From Candidatus Tidjanibacter gallistercoris (GTDB lineage: Bacteria; Bacteroidota; Bacteroidia; Bacteroidales; Rikenellaceae), in the NCBI GenBank assembly GCA_019114205.1, contig DXFY01000045.1, positions 1 to 64,000 on the forward strand: 64,000 nt of DNA. The letters are read 5' to 3'. A program made the position numbers and the translations under genes. The notes under the pieces were generated by a model, which had not been told where the DNA came from, did no database searches, and saw nothing but the letters and a program-made list of their open reading frames with translations. Below are positions 52,705 through 62,453 of this stretch, in pieces (the stretch's first letter is position 1; each line of letters starts with the position of its first letter).

Positions 52705-53583
52705 CTATCCGAGCGTATGGCTGGCAATAAGTTCGACCATCAGTGAATCGATATCCCCGTCCGAGGCGGTCAGCCTGCGCGACTCCTTGGCCTGGAATAC
52801 CACGTTCTCTATCTGTTTTACCTTGGTCGGCGAACCGAGCAGACCGAGCTGTGCGGGGTCGGCGTCGATGTCGCCTACGTTCCATTCGTTGATTTTCAGG
52901 TAACTCCTGGCTTCGAGCAACTGCATGTAGTAATCCTCTCCCGACTGCTGGAGTTCGCTGCGCGTGCGGGCATGCTTGTACTTCATCACCCGCTTCGCAT
53001 TCTGCGGACGGCATTCGGGTGCGGAGCCGTTCACGGTCATGACCATCGGATACGGCGACGAAACGGTCTCCACGCCGTGTTCGAGACGGCGGACGATGAC
53101 GATTTGCCGGTCGTCAATCGACACGATTCGTTCGGCATAGGTCACCTGCGGCAGTCCGAGTTTCTCGGCCACCTGCGGCCCCACCTGCGCGGTGTCGCCG
53201 TCGATGGCCTGACGGCCCGCGACGATGATGTCGGGTTTAATCTCCGCCAGCGCCCGCGAAAGGGCATAAGAAGTGGCGAGGGTATCGGCGCCCGCGAACG
53301 CCCTGTCGGTCAGCAGGTATCCGCCGTCGGCGCCGCGATACATCGCATCGCGTATGATATCCGCGGCCCGAACCGGCCCCATCGTCAGGATATATACCGT
53401 ACTGCCTTCGCACATGTCCTTTATGGTCAGCGCCTGTTCGAGCGCGTTCAGGTCTTCGGGGTTGAAGATTGCCGGCAGGGCGGCACGGTTCACCGTACCG
53501 TCGGCCTTCATGGCGTCCTTGCCCACGTTGCGCGTGTCGGGAACCTGCTTGGCGAGTACCACTACTTTCAACTGTTTTCCCAT
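52705..53583 (-). CDS. etfB: Electron transfer flavoprotein, beta subunit
   Basis: A 292-residue subunit with the ETF beta signature region: VVVLAKQVPDTRNV at the start, FNPEDLNALEQALTIKD, AGRQAIDGDTAQVGPQVAEKLG and VTYAERI. The chain is about 30-40 residues longer than mammalian or E. coli-type beta subunits, mainly at the C terminus. It binds AMP or a second FAD, and forms a heterodimer with EtfA. It is the first gene of the operon, with a long leader of about 200 nt. Confidence 0.95.
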   Translation of the reverse strand: MGKQLKVVVLAKQVPDTRNVGKDAMKADGTVNRAALPAIFNPEDLNALEQALTIKDMCEGSTVYILTMGPVRAADIIRDAMYRGADGGYLLTDRAFAGADTLATSYALSRALAEIKPDIIVAGRQAIDGDTAQVGPQVAEKLGLPQVTYAERIVSIDDRQIVIVRRLEHGVETVSSPYPMVMTVNGSAPECRPQNAKRVMKYKHARTRSELQQSGEDYYMQLLEARSYLKINEWNVGDIDADPAQLGLLGSPTKVKQIENVVFQAKESRRLTASDGDIDSLMVELIASHTLG

Positions 53584-54019
53584 TAGCTTAATTTTATGTT
53601 AGTAACCGGAGCCCCAGGGGACGGCGCCCGCATACGGCTCCCATTCATTCGGCTTCCGATGCCGCCGGCCCGACTGCTTCCCCTTCCGGGATGCCCGTCC
53701 CGCCGGTTCTTCCGGCAATCCGCTGTATGCCAGGCGTATCGTCTTTCGGCCCGAAAGGAGGAAACACACCGTTCCAAAATAGGGCCGGATGCAAATTTAC
53801 TGTTTTTTCGCAAGAAAGGCACAGATACGCCGCGTTTTTTCCGGTCGCCGCCGGACGGCACCGCGTCCCGTCCGGAAGACGTTCTGCCGATATGCCGCAT
53901 ACCGCAGTGCCCCGCAGCACGTTATACACGGAAAAGAATCCGCCGCCTTCCCGAAAAAAGGGCGGCTGCCGTTCATATTCCGATTATAATCGTTATATTA
54001 GCAAGCTTAAATTCCGGGA
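53584..54019. other. Divergent regulatory region between etfB and the TPR gene
   Basis: About 436 bases without a gene. It holds the etf promoter (minus strand), a 12-bp palindrome CGATTATAATCG (53981-53992) just upstream of the TPR gene, and a leader of about 200 nt on the etf side. A stem GCCGCC/GGCGGC lies near 53943-53965. I see no known riboswitch consensus. Confidence 0.5.
53792..53799 (-). promoter_or_regulatory. -7 element for the etf operon
   Basis: Minus strand TAAATTTG, matching TAnnTTTG, about 210 bp before the etfB ATG. A TG about 20 bp further up could be the -33 element. Confidence 0.5.
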
Positions 54020-56020
54020 ATGCGTAAATTCATTGGGGCCATATTCTTCCTGCTGTGTGCGTTCGCTCACGAGGCCGGAGCGCAGTACGACAAACGGTAC
54101 TTCGTATGGATTGGCCGCGACATGATTATGGACAACCGCTACCGCGAAGCCATCGAAACGCTCAACATCCTGCTGCGGTCGGACCCGGATGCCTACGAAG
54201 CCTATTTCTGGCGCGGCATCGCCAAATACAACCTCGACGACCTGCTCGGCGCCGAAGCGGACTTCACCCTGACGCTTTCCAAAAATCCCGTCTATACCAA
54301 CGCCTACCAGTTCCGTGCGCTCACCCGCTCGCGCATGGGCAATTATGACGACGCCATGAAGGATTTCGCCGAGGCCATCGACCTCCGCCCGGACTATCCG
54401 GCCCCCTACTACAGCCGCGGCGTCACCAACATCCTGACGGGACGCTACCGGGAGGCCATCGACGATTTCGACATGTACATGCGTTTCGTCCGGCGCGATG
54501 CAGACGCATACGCCAACCGGGGGCTGGCCTACCTCAACCTGAAGGACACCACCGCCGCATACGAGGATTTCGAACGGGCCATCCGCACGAACCGCGAATA
54601 CCCGCGCGGCTATCTCGAACGCGGCTCGCTCTACATGCAGCAGGAGCGGTACGACGAGGCGCTCGCCGACTTCGACCGGGCGGTAAGCTGCGACACGACC
54701 TGCATTCCGGCCTATTTCAGCCGGGCGATGGCCCATTACAGGAAGCACGAGCTTCGGGACGCTCTGGCCGATTTCGACCGCGTACTGGAACTCGACCCCG
54801 CAAGTTCGGTCACCTATTTCAACCGGGCCCTCGTCCGCACCGAAACGGGCGACTACAACCGGGCGCTGGAAGACTACGACCGCGTGGCGGCCTACTCCCC
54901 CGACAACGTCATCGTATATTACAACCGCGCAGGCCTGCACTTCAAACTCGGCGAGCTGCAAGATGCCCTGGCCGATTACGACCGCGCCATCGAACTGTAT
55001 CCCGATTTCGCCAACGCCTACCTCGGCAGGGCCTCTGTGAAATACCTGCTGCGCGACAGCGAAGGGGCCGAACGGGACCGCAGCGTCGCCGAACGCAAGA
55101 TAGCCGAATACCGCGCACGGCTCGAAGGGGGAGGCGAAGTCTCTTTCGCGGATACCTCGCGCCGTTTCGACCGGCTGCTGTCGTTCGATGCGCAGCTTAC
55201 GGACGGTCCGGCCCGGAGCGCGGCGGCCGCACAGGGAGAACGCATCACGCTGCGCCCCTCCTTCCGATTCACGCTGCGGGCTGCGCACGACACCGCTCCT
55301 GCCTACCACCCCGGACAGGACGAAACGGAGGCTTTCCTGGCTTCGACGGGCGACCGTTCCGTAATATTCGACACGGCCGGCAGCGACCTGTCCGCCGACG
55401 CGCTGATGGAAAAAGACGAGGCCGTTTCGGCCGCCATCGCTTCCGGCGGCCCGCGCTGGGAGACGTACTTCATGCGCGGCGTGACGCAGTCGCTGCTGAA
55501 ACAGTACACCAATGCGGTGGACGCACTCTCCGGCGCCATCGCCCTCGCTCCGCGCAATGCGTTCCTGTACATCGCACGCAGCGCGGTACAGGCGGAAATG
55601 ACCGACTTCATCTCCTCCATGGACAGCGAATATTCGCGCATATCGCTCGAAAGCGACCGTTCGGCACGGATGCGCGACGCGGCACGCACCTACAATTACG
55701 ACGACGCCATCTCCGACCTGAACAAGGCGGCGAAGCTCTCCCCCCGGCTGCCGCAAATCTACTACAACCGCGGCAACCTGCTGGCGCTTTCGGGGCGCTT
55801 CCCCGAAGCGTTCGACGACTATACCCGTGCCATCGCGGAAGACCCGCGCTTCGCGGAAGCCTATTTCAACCGCGGCCTCGTACAGCTCTACATGAAGGAT
55901 ACCCGCAAGGGACTGCTGGACATCAGCAAGGCGGGCGAATTGGGCATCGACGACGCCTACGACCTGCTGCGGCTCTACTCCGTACCGGAACCGGACGACG
56001 ACAACCGACAAAATCCATAA
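54020..56020 (+). CDS. Exported TPR-repeat protein
   Basis: A 666-residue protein with a signal peptide (cleavage after AGA-Q). Residues about 30-370 contain around nine TPR units, each with the usual YxxRGxxxxxxGxYxxALxDFxxAIxxxPxxxxAY pattern. A less regular linker follows (about 370-460) and then three to four further TPRs to the end. It is probably a periplasmic or outer-membrane-associated scaffold. Similar proteins in Bacteroidota often have no assigned role. It lies 16 bp upstream of an MFS gene on the same strand, so the two are probably co-expressed. Confidence 0.85.
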   Translation: MRKFIGAIFFLLCAFAHEAGAQYDKRYFVWIGRDMIMDNRYREAIETLNILLRSDPDAYEAYFWRGIAKYNLDDLLGAEADFTLTLSKNPVYTNAYQFRALTRSRMGNYDDAMKDFAEAIDLRPDYPAPYYSRGVTNILTGRYREAIDDFDMYMRFVRRDADAYANRGLAYLNLKDTTAAYEDFERAIRTNREYPRGYLERGSLYMQQERYDEALADFDRAVSCDTTCIPAYFSRAMAHYRKHELRDALADFDRVLELDPASSVTYFNRALVRTETGDYNRALEDYDRVAAYSPDNVIVYYNRAGLHFKLGELQDALADYDRAIELYPDFANAYLGRASVKYLLRDSEGAERDRSVAERKIAEYRARLEGGGEVSFADTSRRFDRLLSFDAQLTDGPARSAAAAQGERITLRPSFRFTLRAAHDTAPAYHPGQDETEAFLASTGDRSVIFDTAGSDLSADALMEKDEAVSAAIASGGPRWETYFMRGVTQSLLKQYTNAVDALSGAIALAPRNAFLYIARSAVQAEMTDFISSMDSEYSRISLESDRSARMRDAARTYNYDDAISDLNKAAKLSPRLPQIYYNRGNLLALSGRFPEAFDDYTRAIAEDPRFAEAYFNRGLVQLYMKDTRKGLLDISKAGELGIDDAYDLLRLYSVPEPDDDNRQNP

Positions 56021-56036
56021 ATTAAATGAAGGAAAA

Positions 56037-57434
56037 ATGACACAGACAATTCAAAGAAAGCTGAACGACTCGGTCGTGGCAAGATGGGGGGCGCTGGTGC
56101 TCATCGCGCTGATGATGTTCTTCGCCTACATGTTCGTGGATGTGATATCCCCGATTTCATCGTTATTGGAAACCCAGCGGGGATGGTCGCCTGACGTTTA
56201 CGGCACGGTCGTGGGTTCGGAGTATTTCCTCAACGTATTCGTGCTGTTCCTGATTTTCGCAGGCATCATCCTCGATAAGATGGGGGTACGCTTCACCGGT
56301 CTTCTGTCGGCGGGCGTAATGATAATAGGCGCCGGCATCAAACTGTACGGCATCAGCGACTATTTCGTGAGCGGCGGCTTCGGCTGGGAGTTCTTCAACT
56401 CCTTCTGGCCTTCCATGCCCGCCAGCGCGAAGGTGGCCTGCATCGGTTTCGCCATCTTCGGGTGCGGCGCCGAAATGGCGGGCGTGACGGTTTCGCGCGC
56501 CATCGCACGCTGGTTCGACGGTAAGGAAATGGCGCTCGCCATGGGTGTCGAAATGGCCATCGCACGCCTCGGCGTGACGGCCGTCTTCTTCCTCTCGCCC
56601 CGTCTGGCCGCAATCGCACCCGAAAGCGTCGTGCGCCCGGTAGCGGTCGTAGGCACCCTGCTCTGCATCGGCTTCCTCACCTTCCTCGTCTTCACGTTCA
56701 TGGACCGGAAACTCGACCGGCAGATGGGCAACATCGAAGAATTAGAAGAAGACAAGTTCAAGGTGAAAGACCTCGGCAACCTCTTCGGCAGCAAGACATT
56801 CATGATTGTCGCATTCCTCTGCGTGCTCTACTACTCGGCCATCTTCCCGTTCCAGAAGTTCGCCGTGCCCATGCTCCAAAACACGCTCGCCATCTCCAGC
56901 CAGGAGGCATCCGACCTCTTCGCATGGTTCCCCATCGGGGCGATGATACTGACGCCGCTGCTCGGCGCCTTCCTCGACTTCCGGGGCAAGGGGGCCACGA
57001 TGCTCATCCTCGGCGCCATTCTGATGTGCGCCTGCCACCTTACCTTCGCGCTCGTCCCGCTGACGAAGCCCATCGCCTACATCGCCATCATCCTGCTCGG
57101 CGTATCCTTCTCGCTCGTCCCCGCGGCGCTCTGGCCCTCGGTTCCCAAACTCGTGGACGGCAGGTACCTCGGTTCGGGTTATTCGGTCATCTTCTGGATA
57201 CAGAACCTCGGCCTGTGGGCTTTCCCGCTCATCATCGGCAAAACGCTTCAGGCGACCAATCCCGGCGTATCGGAACAAATACAGGCCGGCGTGGAAGGCG
57301 TGACCTACAACTACACGGTGCCGATGCTCGTCTTCGCAAGTCTCGGTGTCCTCGCATTCTTCCTCGGACTGTGGCTCAAACGCCTCGACACGAAGAACCA
57401 TTACGGCCTCGAACTGCCGAACGTGAAGAAATAA
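56037..57434 (+). CDS. Major facilitator superfamily transporter
   Basis: A 465-residue MFS protein with about 12 TM helices and a longer cytoplasmic loop (about 225-250, DRKLDRQMGNIEELEED) between the halves. Helix 1 carries FFAYMFVDVISPISSLLE and helix 4-5 FGCGAEMAGVTVSRAIARWF, an RxxxR type A-loop motif variant. The overall look is the MFSD1-like group. The substrate is unknown. It follows the TPR gene by 16 bp and ends before a strong terminator. Confidence 0.85.
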   Translation: MTQTIQRKLNDSVVARWGALVLIALMMFFAYMFVDVISPISSLLETQRGWSPDVYGTVVGSEYFLNVFVLFLIFAGIILDKMGVRFTGLLSAGVMIIGAGIKLYGISDYFVSGGFGWEFFNSFWPSMPASAKVACIGFAIFGCGAEMAGVTVSRAIARWFDGKEMALAMGVEMAIARLGVTAVFFLSPRLAAIAPESVVRPVAVVGTLLCIGFLTFLVFTFMDRKLDRQMGNIEELEEDKFKVKDLGNLFGSKTFMIVAFLCVLYYSAIFPFQKFAVPMLQNTLAISSQEASDLFAWFPIGAMILTPLLGAFLDFRGKGATMLILGAILMCACHLTFALVPLTKPIAYIAIILLGVSFSLVPAALWPSVPKLVDGRYLGSGYSVIFWIQNLGLWAFPLIIGKTLQATNPGVSEQIQAGVEGVTYNYTVPMLVFASLGVLAFFLGLWLKRLDTKNHYGLELPNVKK

Positions 57435-57456
57435 CGGAACGGCCCGTAAAACGCGG

Positions 57457-57497
57457 AAGGGGTTGTATCAAAACGCAGGTTTTTGATACAACCCCTT
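57457..57497 (+). terminator. Terminator of the TPR-MFS unit
   Basis: AAGGGGTTGTATCAAAA (57457-57473) and its perfect 17-base complement (57481-57497) surround a 7-base loop. Confidence 0.85.
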
Positions 57498-57620
57498 AAG
57501 GTGTATCCGAATTAGCAAAATGCAAGGCATCGAGGGTGACGGCGACAGGAATTTACTTCCGTAAATGACTTAGCCTGAATCCCGAAAATAACGCAGCAGT
57601 TCGCAATTATGACACGCCGC
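57498..57620. other. Possible structured or repeated intergenic element
   Basis: Directly after the terminator lies a stretch that is compositionally unlike its surroundings. It has a small hairpin ATTTAC-TTCC-GTAAAT (57551-57566), flanked by GGCGACAGGA and GACTTAGCC. It resembles intergenic repeats I recall near terminators in Alistipes-like genomes, but only one copy is present here, so repetition cannot be shown. Confidence 0.3.
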
Positions 57621-58185
57621 CTTTTCTCGTATCCGCCCGGCCGATGAAGCGCACCCTCGCCGGGGGCCGATACGCAACCGTTCCCTGCCCCGGCCGCAGC
57701 CTACACTGCTCACAACAGCCGCACCGAATCCTCCCACCGGCACCGTCTCCGCAACTCCGGCCTGCTCATCCTCTCCTGCTTTCCTGCGGCCGCGCCCCAC
57801 GACGGTATACCGGTACCATCCGTATCGAAAGGCGACATTTCCGCCGCCGGAAGCAAAAAGCGGGGATAGGGCCGACCGCTCGTCTCCTGCCCTGCCCCGA
57901 CCGCAGCCCGCAAAGTTCCGCGTATCCTGTCCGCATCGGCAGCAACGATGGCAGGCCGAATCGCGGCGACGAGCTTTCCGAAGAACGGACACGCACGATA
58001 CCGTAACCCGCCCCCGGTTCCGAAAGTTGCCGCACGGAGAGCGGCAGCCGGCCGTTCCGCAGAAGCATACCCGATGTTTCGCTCCGCATTCCGTCGGATG
58101 GGCCGGCCGACGCACATCCAGCACCCGCCGCTCAATCATCCGGCCGGTCGGCATGCCGGCCGCAGACCGACAGTACCGAAAAGAA
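57621..58185. other. Intergenic region without recognised genes
   Basis: About 565 GC-rich bases; ORFs are short or shadows, and their translations are Arg/Pro-rich. Nothing recognised. Confidence 0.4.
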
Positions 58186-58217
58186 CGTTCGGCCGTCGAT
58201 GTGTCGGCGGCCGAACG
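58186..58217 (-). terminator. Terminator of the RNase R gene
   Basis: CGTTCGGCCG and CGGCCGAACG are perfect 10-bp arms around a 12-base loop. The minus-strand tail is TTCTTTTCG. It lies 46 bp after the stop. Confidence 0.75.
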
Positions 58218-58263
58218 CAAAAGGACGAACCGGTTGCCCGGAAGAAAAACAACAGTCTCCTGC

Positions 58264-60516
58264 CTAACGGCGGCGCCTGCCCCGCGGCTTCGCCTGCGCC
58301 GGACGACCGGTCGGAACGGGCCCCATGGGCCGGAAATGCCCCGTACCGAACTCGATGGTTCCGACGAGCTCGAAATCGAGCTGTTTGCGTGCCAGGTCGG
58401 CATGTTTCACCCGGATGCGCACGCGGTCGCCGAGCATCAGCGTCCGTCCCGTCCGCTGGCCGCGCAGCGCATAATTCTCTTCATCGAACGCATACGCATC
58501 GTCGCAAATATCCCTCGTGGAAACCATTCCCTCGATATGCGTATCGTCGAGCTCCACATAGACGCCCCATTCGGTAACGCCCGAAATCGCCCCGTCGAAT
58601 TCCTGCCCTATCTTGTCTTCCATAAACTCCACCATCTTGTATTTCACCGAGGCGCGTTCGGCGTCGGCGGCAACCACCTCCATGTCCGAAGAGTGTTCGC
58701 ACTGCCGGTTGTAGAAGTCCGCGTCGGGCGACTTGCCGCCGGCGAGGTAATGCGCGAGCAGCCGGTGCACCATCATGTCGGGATAGCGCCGGATGGGCGA
58801 CGTGAAATGCGTATAGTAGGGAAATGCAAGCCCGTAGTGCCCGATGTTGTCGGTGGAATAGTATGCTTTGGCCATCGAACGTATGGCGAGCGTCGAAATG
58901 ACATTCTCCTCGCTCTTCCCCTTGATTTCCTTGAGCAGCCGGTTGATTTCGCGCGAAATATCCTTTCCTCTGGCGTCCGGCTTGAAATAGTAGCCGAACT
59001 TGAGGATGAAATTGCTGAAACGCTCCAGCTTGTCAGGGTCGGGCTTGTCGTGCACGCGGTAAACGAACGTGCGCTCGGCATCGGCCCCCCTGCCGCGCTT
59101 GCGGCCCACGAATTCCGCCACCTTGCGGTTGGCCAACAGCATGAACTCCTCGATGAGCTGGTTGGCCTCCTTCTGTACCTTGAAATAGACGCCCGTGGGC
59201 TTGCCCTGCCCGTCAAGGGTGAATTTCGCCTCCTCGCGTCCGAAGGAAATCGCACCGTTGCGGAAACGCTCCGCACGCATTTTCTGCGCGAGCATGTTCA
59301 GCGTAAGCACCTCCTCCCTGAATTCCCCCTCGCCGGTCTCTATGATGCGCTGCGCCTCCTCGTAGGTAAACCGCCGGTCGGAACGAATCACCGTGCGGCC
59401 GAGCCATTCGCCCGTAATGTTCAGTTCGGCATCCATCTCGAATACGGCCGAGAAACAGAGCTTCTCCTCCTCCGGCCGCAGCGAACAGAGGTAATTGGAG
59501 AGTTTCTCCGGCAGCATGGGAATAGTACGGTCCACCAGATAGACGGATGTGGCGCGTTCGCGCCCTTCGGCCTCTATCACGCTGTCTTCCTTCACATAGT
59601 AGGTAACGTCGGCGATATGTACGCCCACTTCCCACCGGTTCTCCCCTATGGTACGTATCGAGAGCGCATCGTCGAAATCCTTGGCATCGGCCGGGTCGAT
59701 GGTAAAGGTCGTCACGCCCCGGAAGTCGCGGCGGCGGGCGATTTCTTCGGCGGGTATCGCTTCCGGTATGGCGTCGGCCGCACGCTCCACCTCTTCGGGA
59801 TACCTGTAAGGCAGATTGAACTCGGCCAGTATGGCGTGCATTTCGGTATCGTTGTCGCCCGCGGGGCCCAGCACATCGACGATTTCACCCGAAGGCGACT
59901 TGGTGTCGGCCGGCCACTCCTTTATCCGCACCACGACCTTATCGCCGTCGTGCAGCTCCATCCCTTTGGTATAGACGAAGATGTCGTAGGGCATCTTGCG
60001 CGAATCCACTCGCACGAACGCATGGTTGCGCGTCAGTTCCACCCTGCCGACATAGCGTTTGTCCGCCCGTTGAACGATTTCGGTAATCTCTCCTTCGGGG
60101 TCGCCGTTGCGCTTGCGGCGGATGACGACCAGCCGCACCACATCGTCCTGCAGGGCATGGTGCGTATTGCGGCCGTCCACATAGACGTCCTTGTCGAAAC
60201 CTTCCACCTTCACATAGGCCGCACCCGACGGTACGAGGTCTACCACGCCCACATAGGAGGGCATTTGCGAGGTGCTCAGCCTGTACTTGCCGGGGAGCGC
60301 CTCGGTCACCCTTCCTTCCTTCACCATGCCGTCCACAATCTCCCTGGTACGGCAGCGGCCCTCCCGGTCGTTTCCGCCGCTGGCCGAAGCAAGATGCTTT
60401 ATCGTGTACAGCTTGCCGGGGAACGAACGGAACAGCTCCGCTATCACCGCACTGCGGTCGGTTCCCCGTCTCGACGAAGCCCCCTTCGGACTTCCTTCAG
60501 TCTTCTTCTTAGACAT
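58264..60516 (-). CDS. rnr: Ribonuclease R
   Basis: A 750-residue 3'-5' exoribonuclease. The start is the ATG at 60516 (MSKKKTEGSPKG); the listed start lies in the promoter. Domain order: a basic N-terminal winged-helix-like region (about 30-100), cold-shock domains CSD1 and CSD2 (about 105-245), the RNB catalytic domain (about 260-590) with TIDPADAKDFDDALSI carrying the metal-binding Asps, and YTHFTSPIRRYPDMMVHR, then an S1 domain (about 640-720) and a basic tail PRGRRRR. It degrades structured RNA, including rRNA and mRNA fragments. Monocistronic. Confidence 0.95.
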   Translation of the reverse strand: MSKKKTEGSPKGASSRRGTDRSAVIAELFRSFPGKLYTIKHLASASGGNDREGRCRTREIVDGMVKEGRVTEALPGKYRLSTSQMPSYVGVVDLVPSGAAYVKVEGFDKDVYVDGRNTHHALQDDVVRLVVIRRKRNGDPEGEITEIVQRADKRYVGRVELTRNHAFVRVDSRKMPYDIFVYTKGMELHDGDKVVVRIKEWPADTKSPSGEIVDVLGPAGDNDTEMHAILAEFNLPYRYPEEVERAADAIPEAIPAEEIARRRDFRGVTTFTIDPADAKDFDDALSIRTIGENRWEVGVHIADVTYYVKEDSVIEAEGRERATSVYLVDRTIPMLPEKLSNYLCSLRPEEEKLCFSAVFEMDAELNITGEWLGRTVIRSDRRFTYEEAQRIIETGEGEFREEVLTLNMLAQKMRAERFRNGAISFGREEAKFTLDGQGKPTGVYFKVQKEANQLIEEFMLLANRKVAEFVGRKRGRGADAERTFVYRVHDKPDPDKLERFSNFILKFGYYFKPDARGKDISREINRLLKEIKGKSEENVISTLAIRSMAKAYYSTDNIGHYGLAFPYYTHFTSPIRRYPDMMVHRLLAHYLAGGKSPDADFYNRQCEHSSDMEVVAADAERASVKYKMVEFMEDKIGQEFDGAISGVTEWGVYVELDDTHIEGMVSTRDICDDAYAFDEENYALRGQRTGRTLMLGDRVRIRVKHADLARKQLDFELVGTIEFGTGHFRPMGPVPTGRPAQAKPRGRRRR

Positions 60517-60536
60517 ATCATCATTATTTCTCGGGC

Positions 60537-60544
60537 CAAAGGTA
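60537..60544 (-). promoter_or_regulatory. -7 element for rnr
   Basis: Minus strand TACCTTTG, matching TAnnTTTG, 20 bp before the ATG; a TGG about 21 bp upstream may be the -33 element. Confidence 0.5.
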
Positions 60545-60683
60545 CACATAAAAACCGGTTATCGCCACCGTGCCCGGTCAATCGGCCGGACACTGCGCGT
60601 TCGGCAGGCGGCCGGCAGCCCCGCTTCGGTGCCCTCCCGCCAAATCCGGAACGCCGTCCGGTCAAAAAGGCAGAATAATTGCA

Positions 60684-60691
60684 TATCTTTG
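60684..60691 (+). promoter_or_regulatory. -7 element for the AsmA-like gene
   Basis: TATCTTTG, full consensus, 24 bp before the ATG at 60716. Confidence 0.6.
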
Positions 60692-60715
60692 GTGGAAACG
60701 AAAACGGAATCATTC

Positions 60716-62353
60716 ATGAAGGGGAAAAGAGACGGTCGGCTTTCACGAAAAGCACGGATTTTACTGACGGCGGGGATTGTGGCGGCCGTACTGCTGGGGG
60801 CATGGTTCGGAGTACAGGCATGGCTGGGGTACAAGGTGACGGAGCTGCTTGAAAGCGCCCCCCTGAACCTCGACGGCAGCGCGTACGTCGCGGACGTGCG
60901 GAAGACGCGGGTGGACATGGCCCGCCGCAGCGTTACGCTATACGGCGTGAGCATCCGCACGCAGAAACATTCCCACAACCGCAGGAACGGCCCCGTACCC
61001 GTACTCGAAGCCAGCGCCGCACGGATAAGCGCTTCGGGCGTCCATTTTCGCAGGGAACGCGACATCCTTCCGGCCGGTCTGCGCATCCGCAACATCGAAG
61101 TGGAATCGCCCGAAATACTGTTCGAAGGTATCCCCGGTTCGGGTTGCGACACGTGCCGGACAGAAACGACGGGCAGGAAGTTGGATGTGGCCATCGACCG
61201 CCTCGCGGTAAGGAACGCCACGGTTCATGCGGGCCTGTGGGCAGGGGACGAAAAGAACACCCTTTCGGTCGAGGGGCTCGACCTGACGCTCCGCGGCATA
61301 GCGCTGGACGGCACTCCGGCACCGGACACCCTCCGAACGGAACAAACGGCACGGCAGGCAGTAGCGGCTGCACGCCTGTCGGTGCGGAACTGCTCCTACG
61401 CATTCAAGAACGGAGCGCTCAAAATAGAGGCGGACACCCTTTCCGCCGACACCGAAACGGGAACGCTGTCGGCCGAACGGCTGGCGCTGCTTCCGCAGTA
61501 CGACAAGTACCAGTACTCGCTGCGCGTCGGCGACCATACGGACTGGGTACTGCTCGATGTGAAGGACGTCGCAGGAACCGGCGTCCGCTTTCCCTACCTT
61601 TCGGGCGAACAGACATTCCGTGCCGACTCGGTCGGGGTGGGCAGCGTGGAGATAGACAGCTACAAGGACCGCAACCAGCCGCAGTCGCCCGCCTTCCGGC
61701 AGATGCTCTATACGTCGGTGCAGCGCATCCCCGTGGGCATCGACATCCCCGTTATCGACGCACACAATATCAACATCCGTTATGAAGAGGTATCCAAAGG
61801 AGCTTCGGTACCGGGCGTGGTACGGTTCACCGACATGAACGCCCGCGTTACGGGACTCACCAACCGGCCGCGAGAAGAGGCGCAGCAATACCGTATATAC
61901 GCCGAAGGTTACCTGTTCGGCGGAGCGCCCGTGACGACCGTCCTTTCGCTTCCGGCCGACAGTCTGAACGACCGCTTCTCGCTCCGGGCCGTGGCGGGGC
62001 CCATGTCGGCCACGCTGGCCTCGCCCGTCACGGAACCCATCGCCAACGTGCGCATCGTATCGGGCGACATCCATTCGGTACGCGTCGAGCTGTCGGGCAA
62101 TTCCCTCCGGGCACAGTCGGTGGTGGACATGCGTTACGATGACCTGCAAATCGCCATCCTGCGCAAGAACGACCCCGACCGGGAACGCGAACTGCTCACG
62201 ACGATAGCCAACGGCATGGTACTCCACCGCAACAATCCGCAGGACGGCAAGCTGCGCATCGGACACGGCGCATTCGAACGCGACCCGCAGAAATCGTTCT
62301 GGAACTACCTGTGGAAAACCTCGTTCGCCGGAGTATCGGACATCGTGATGTAA
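60716..62353 (+). CDS. AsmA-like/DUF748-type single-pass membrane protein
   Basis: A 545-residue protein. The start is the ATG at 60716 (MKGKRDGRLSRKARIL); the listed ORF starts antisense to rnr. A basic N terminus is followed by one TM helix (about residues 16-38). The rest is a long, beta-rich extracytoplasmic domain with repeated RxxxxLYGVSIRT / LSVEGLDLTLRGIAL / LSAERLALLP phrases. This is reminiscent of AsmA, TamB and DUF748-type bridge proteins, which carry lipids or assist outer-membrane assembly. The match is by general layout, not by a firm motif. Monocistronic and divergent from rnr. Confidence 0.65.
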   Translation: MKGKRDGRLSRKARILLTAGIVAAVLLGAWFGVQAWLGYKVTELLESAPLNLDGSAYVADVRKTRVDMARRSVTLYGVSIRTQKHSHNRRNGPVPVLEASAARISASGVHFRRERDILPAGLRIRNIEVESPEILFEGIPGSGCDTCRTETTGRKLDVAIDRLAVRNATVHAGLWAGDEKNTLSVEGLDLTLRGIALDGTPAPDTLRTEQTARQAVAAARLSVRNCSYAFKNGALKIEADTLSADTETGTLSAERLALLPQYDKYQYSLRVGDHTDWVLLDVKDVAGTGVRFPYLSGEQTFRADSVGVGSVEIDSYKDRNQPQSPAFRQMLYTSVQRIPVGIDIPVIDAHNINIRYEEVSKGASVPGVVRFTDMNARVTGLTNRPREEAQQYRIYAEGYLFGGAPVTTVLSLPADSLNDRFSLRAVAGPMSATLASPVTEPIANVRIVSGDIHSVRVELSGNSLRAQSVVDMRYDDLQIAILRKNDPDRERELLTTIANGMVLHRNNPQDGKLRIGHGAFERDPQKSFWNYLWKTSFAGVSDIVM

Positions 62354-62453
62354 CACGTATCCGCGGACGGGAAACAGCAGCAACGGAATACGGAACGGCC
62401 GGGGCGGGAACGAATGTTCCCGCCCCGGCTTCATTTGCATGTCCTACGCAAGG

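Noticed and set aside
58027-60678. 883-residue plus-strand ORF opposite rnr
   Set aside because: Antisense shadow; the minus strand encodes RNase R with all domains.
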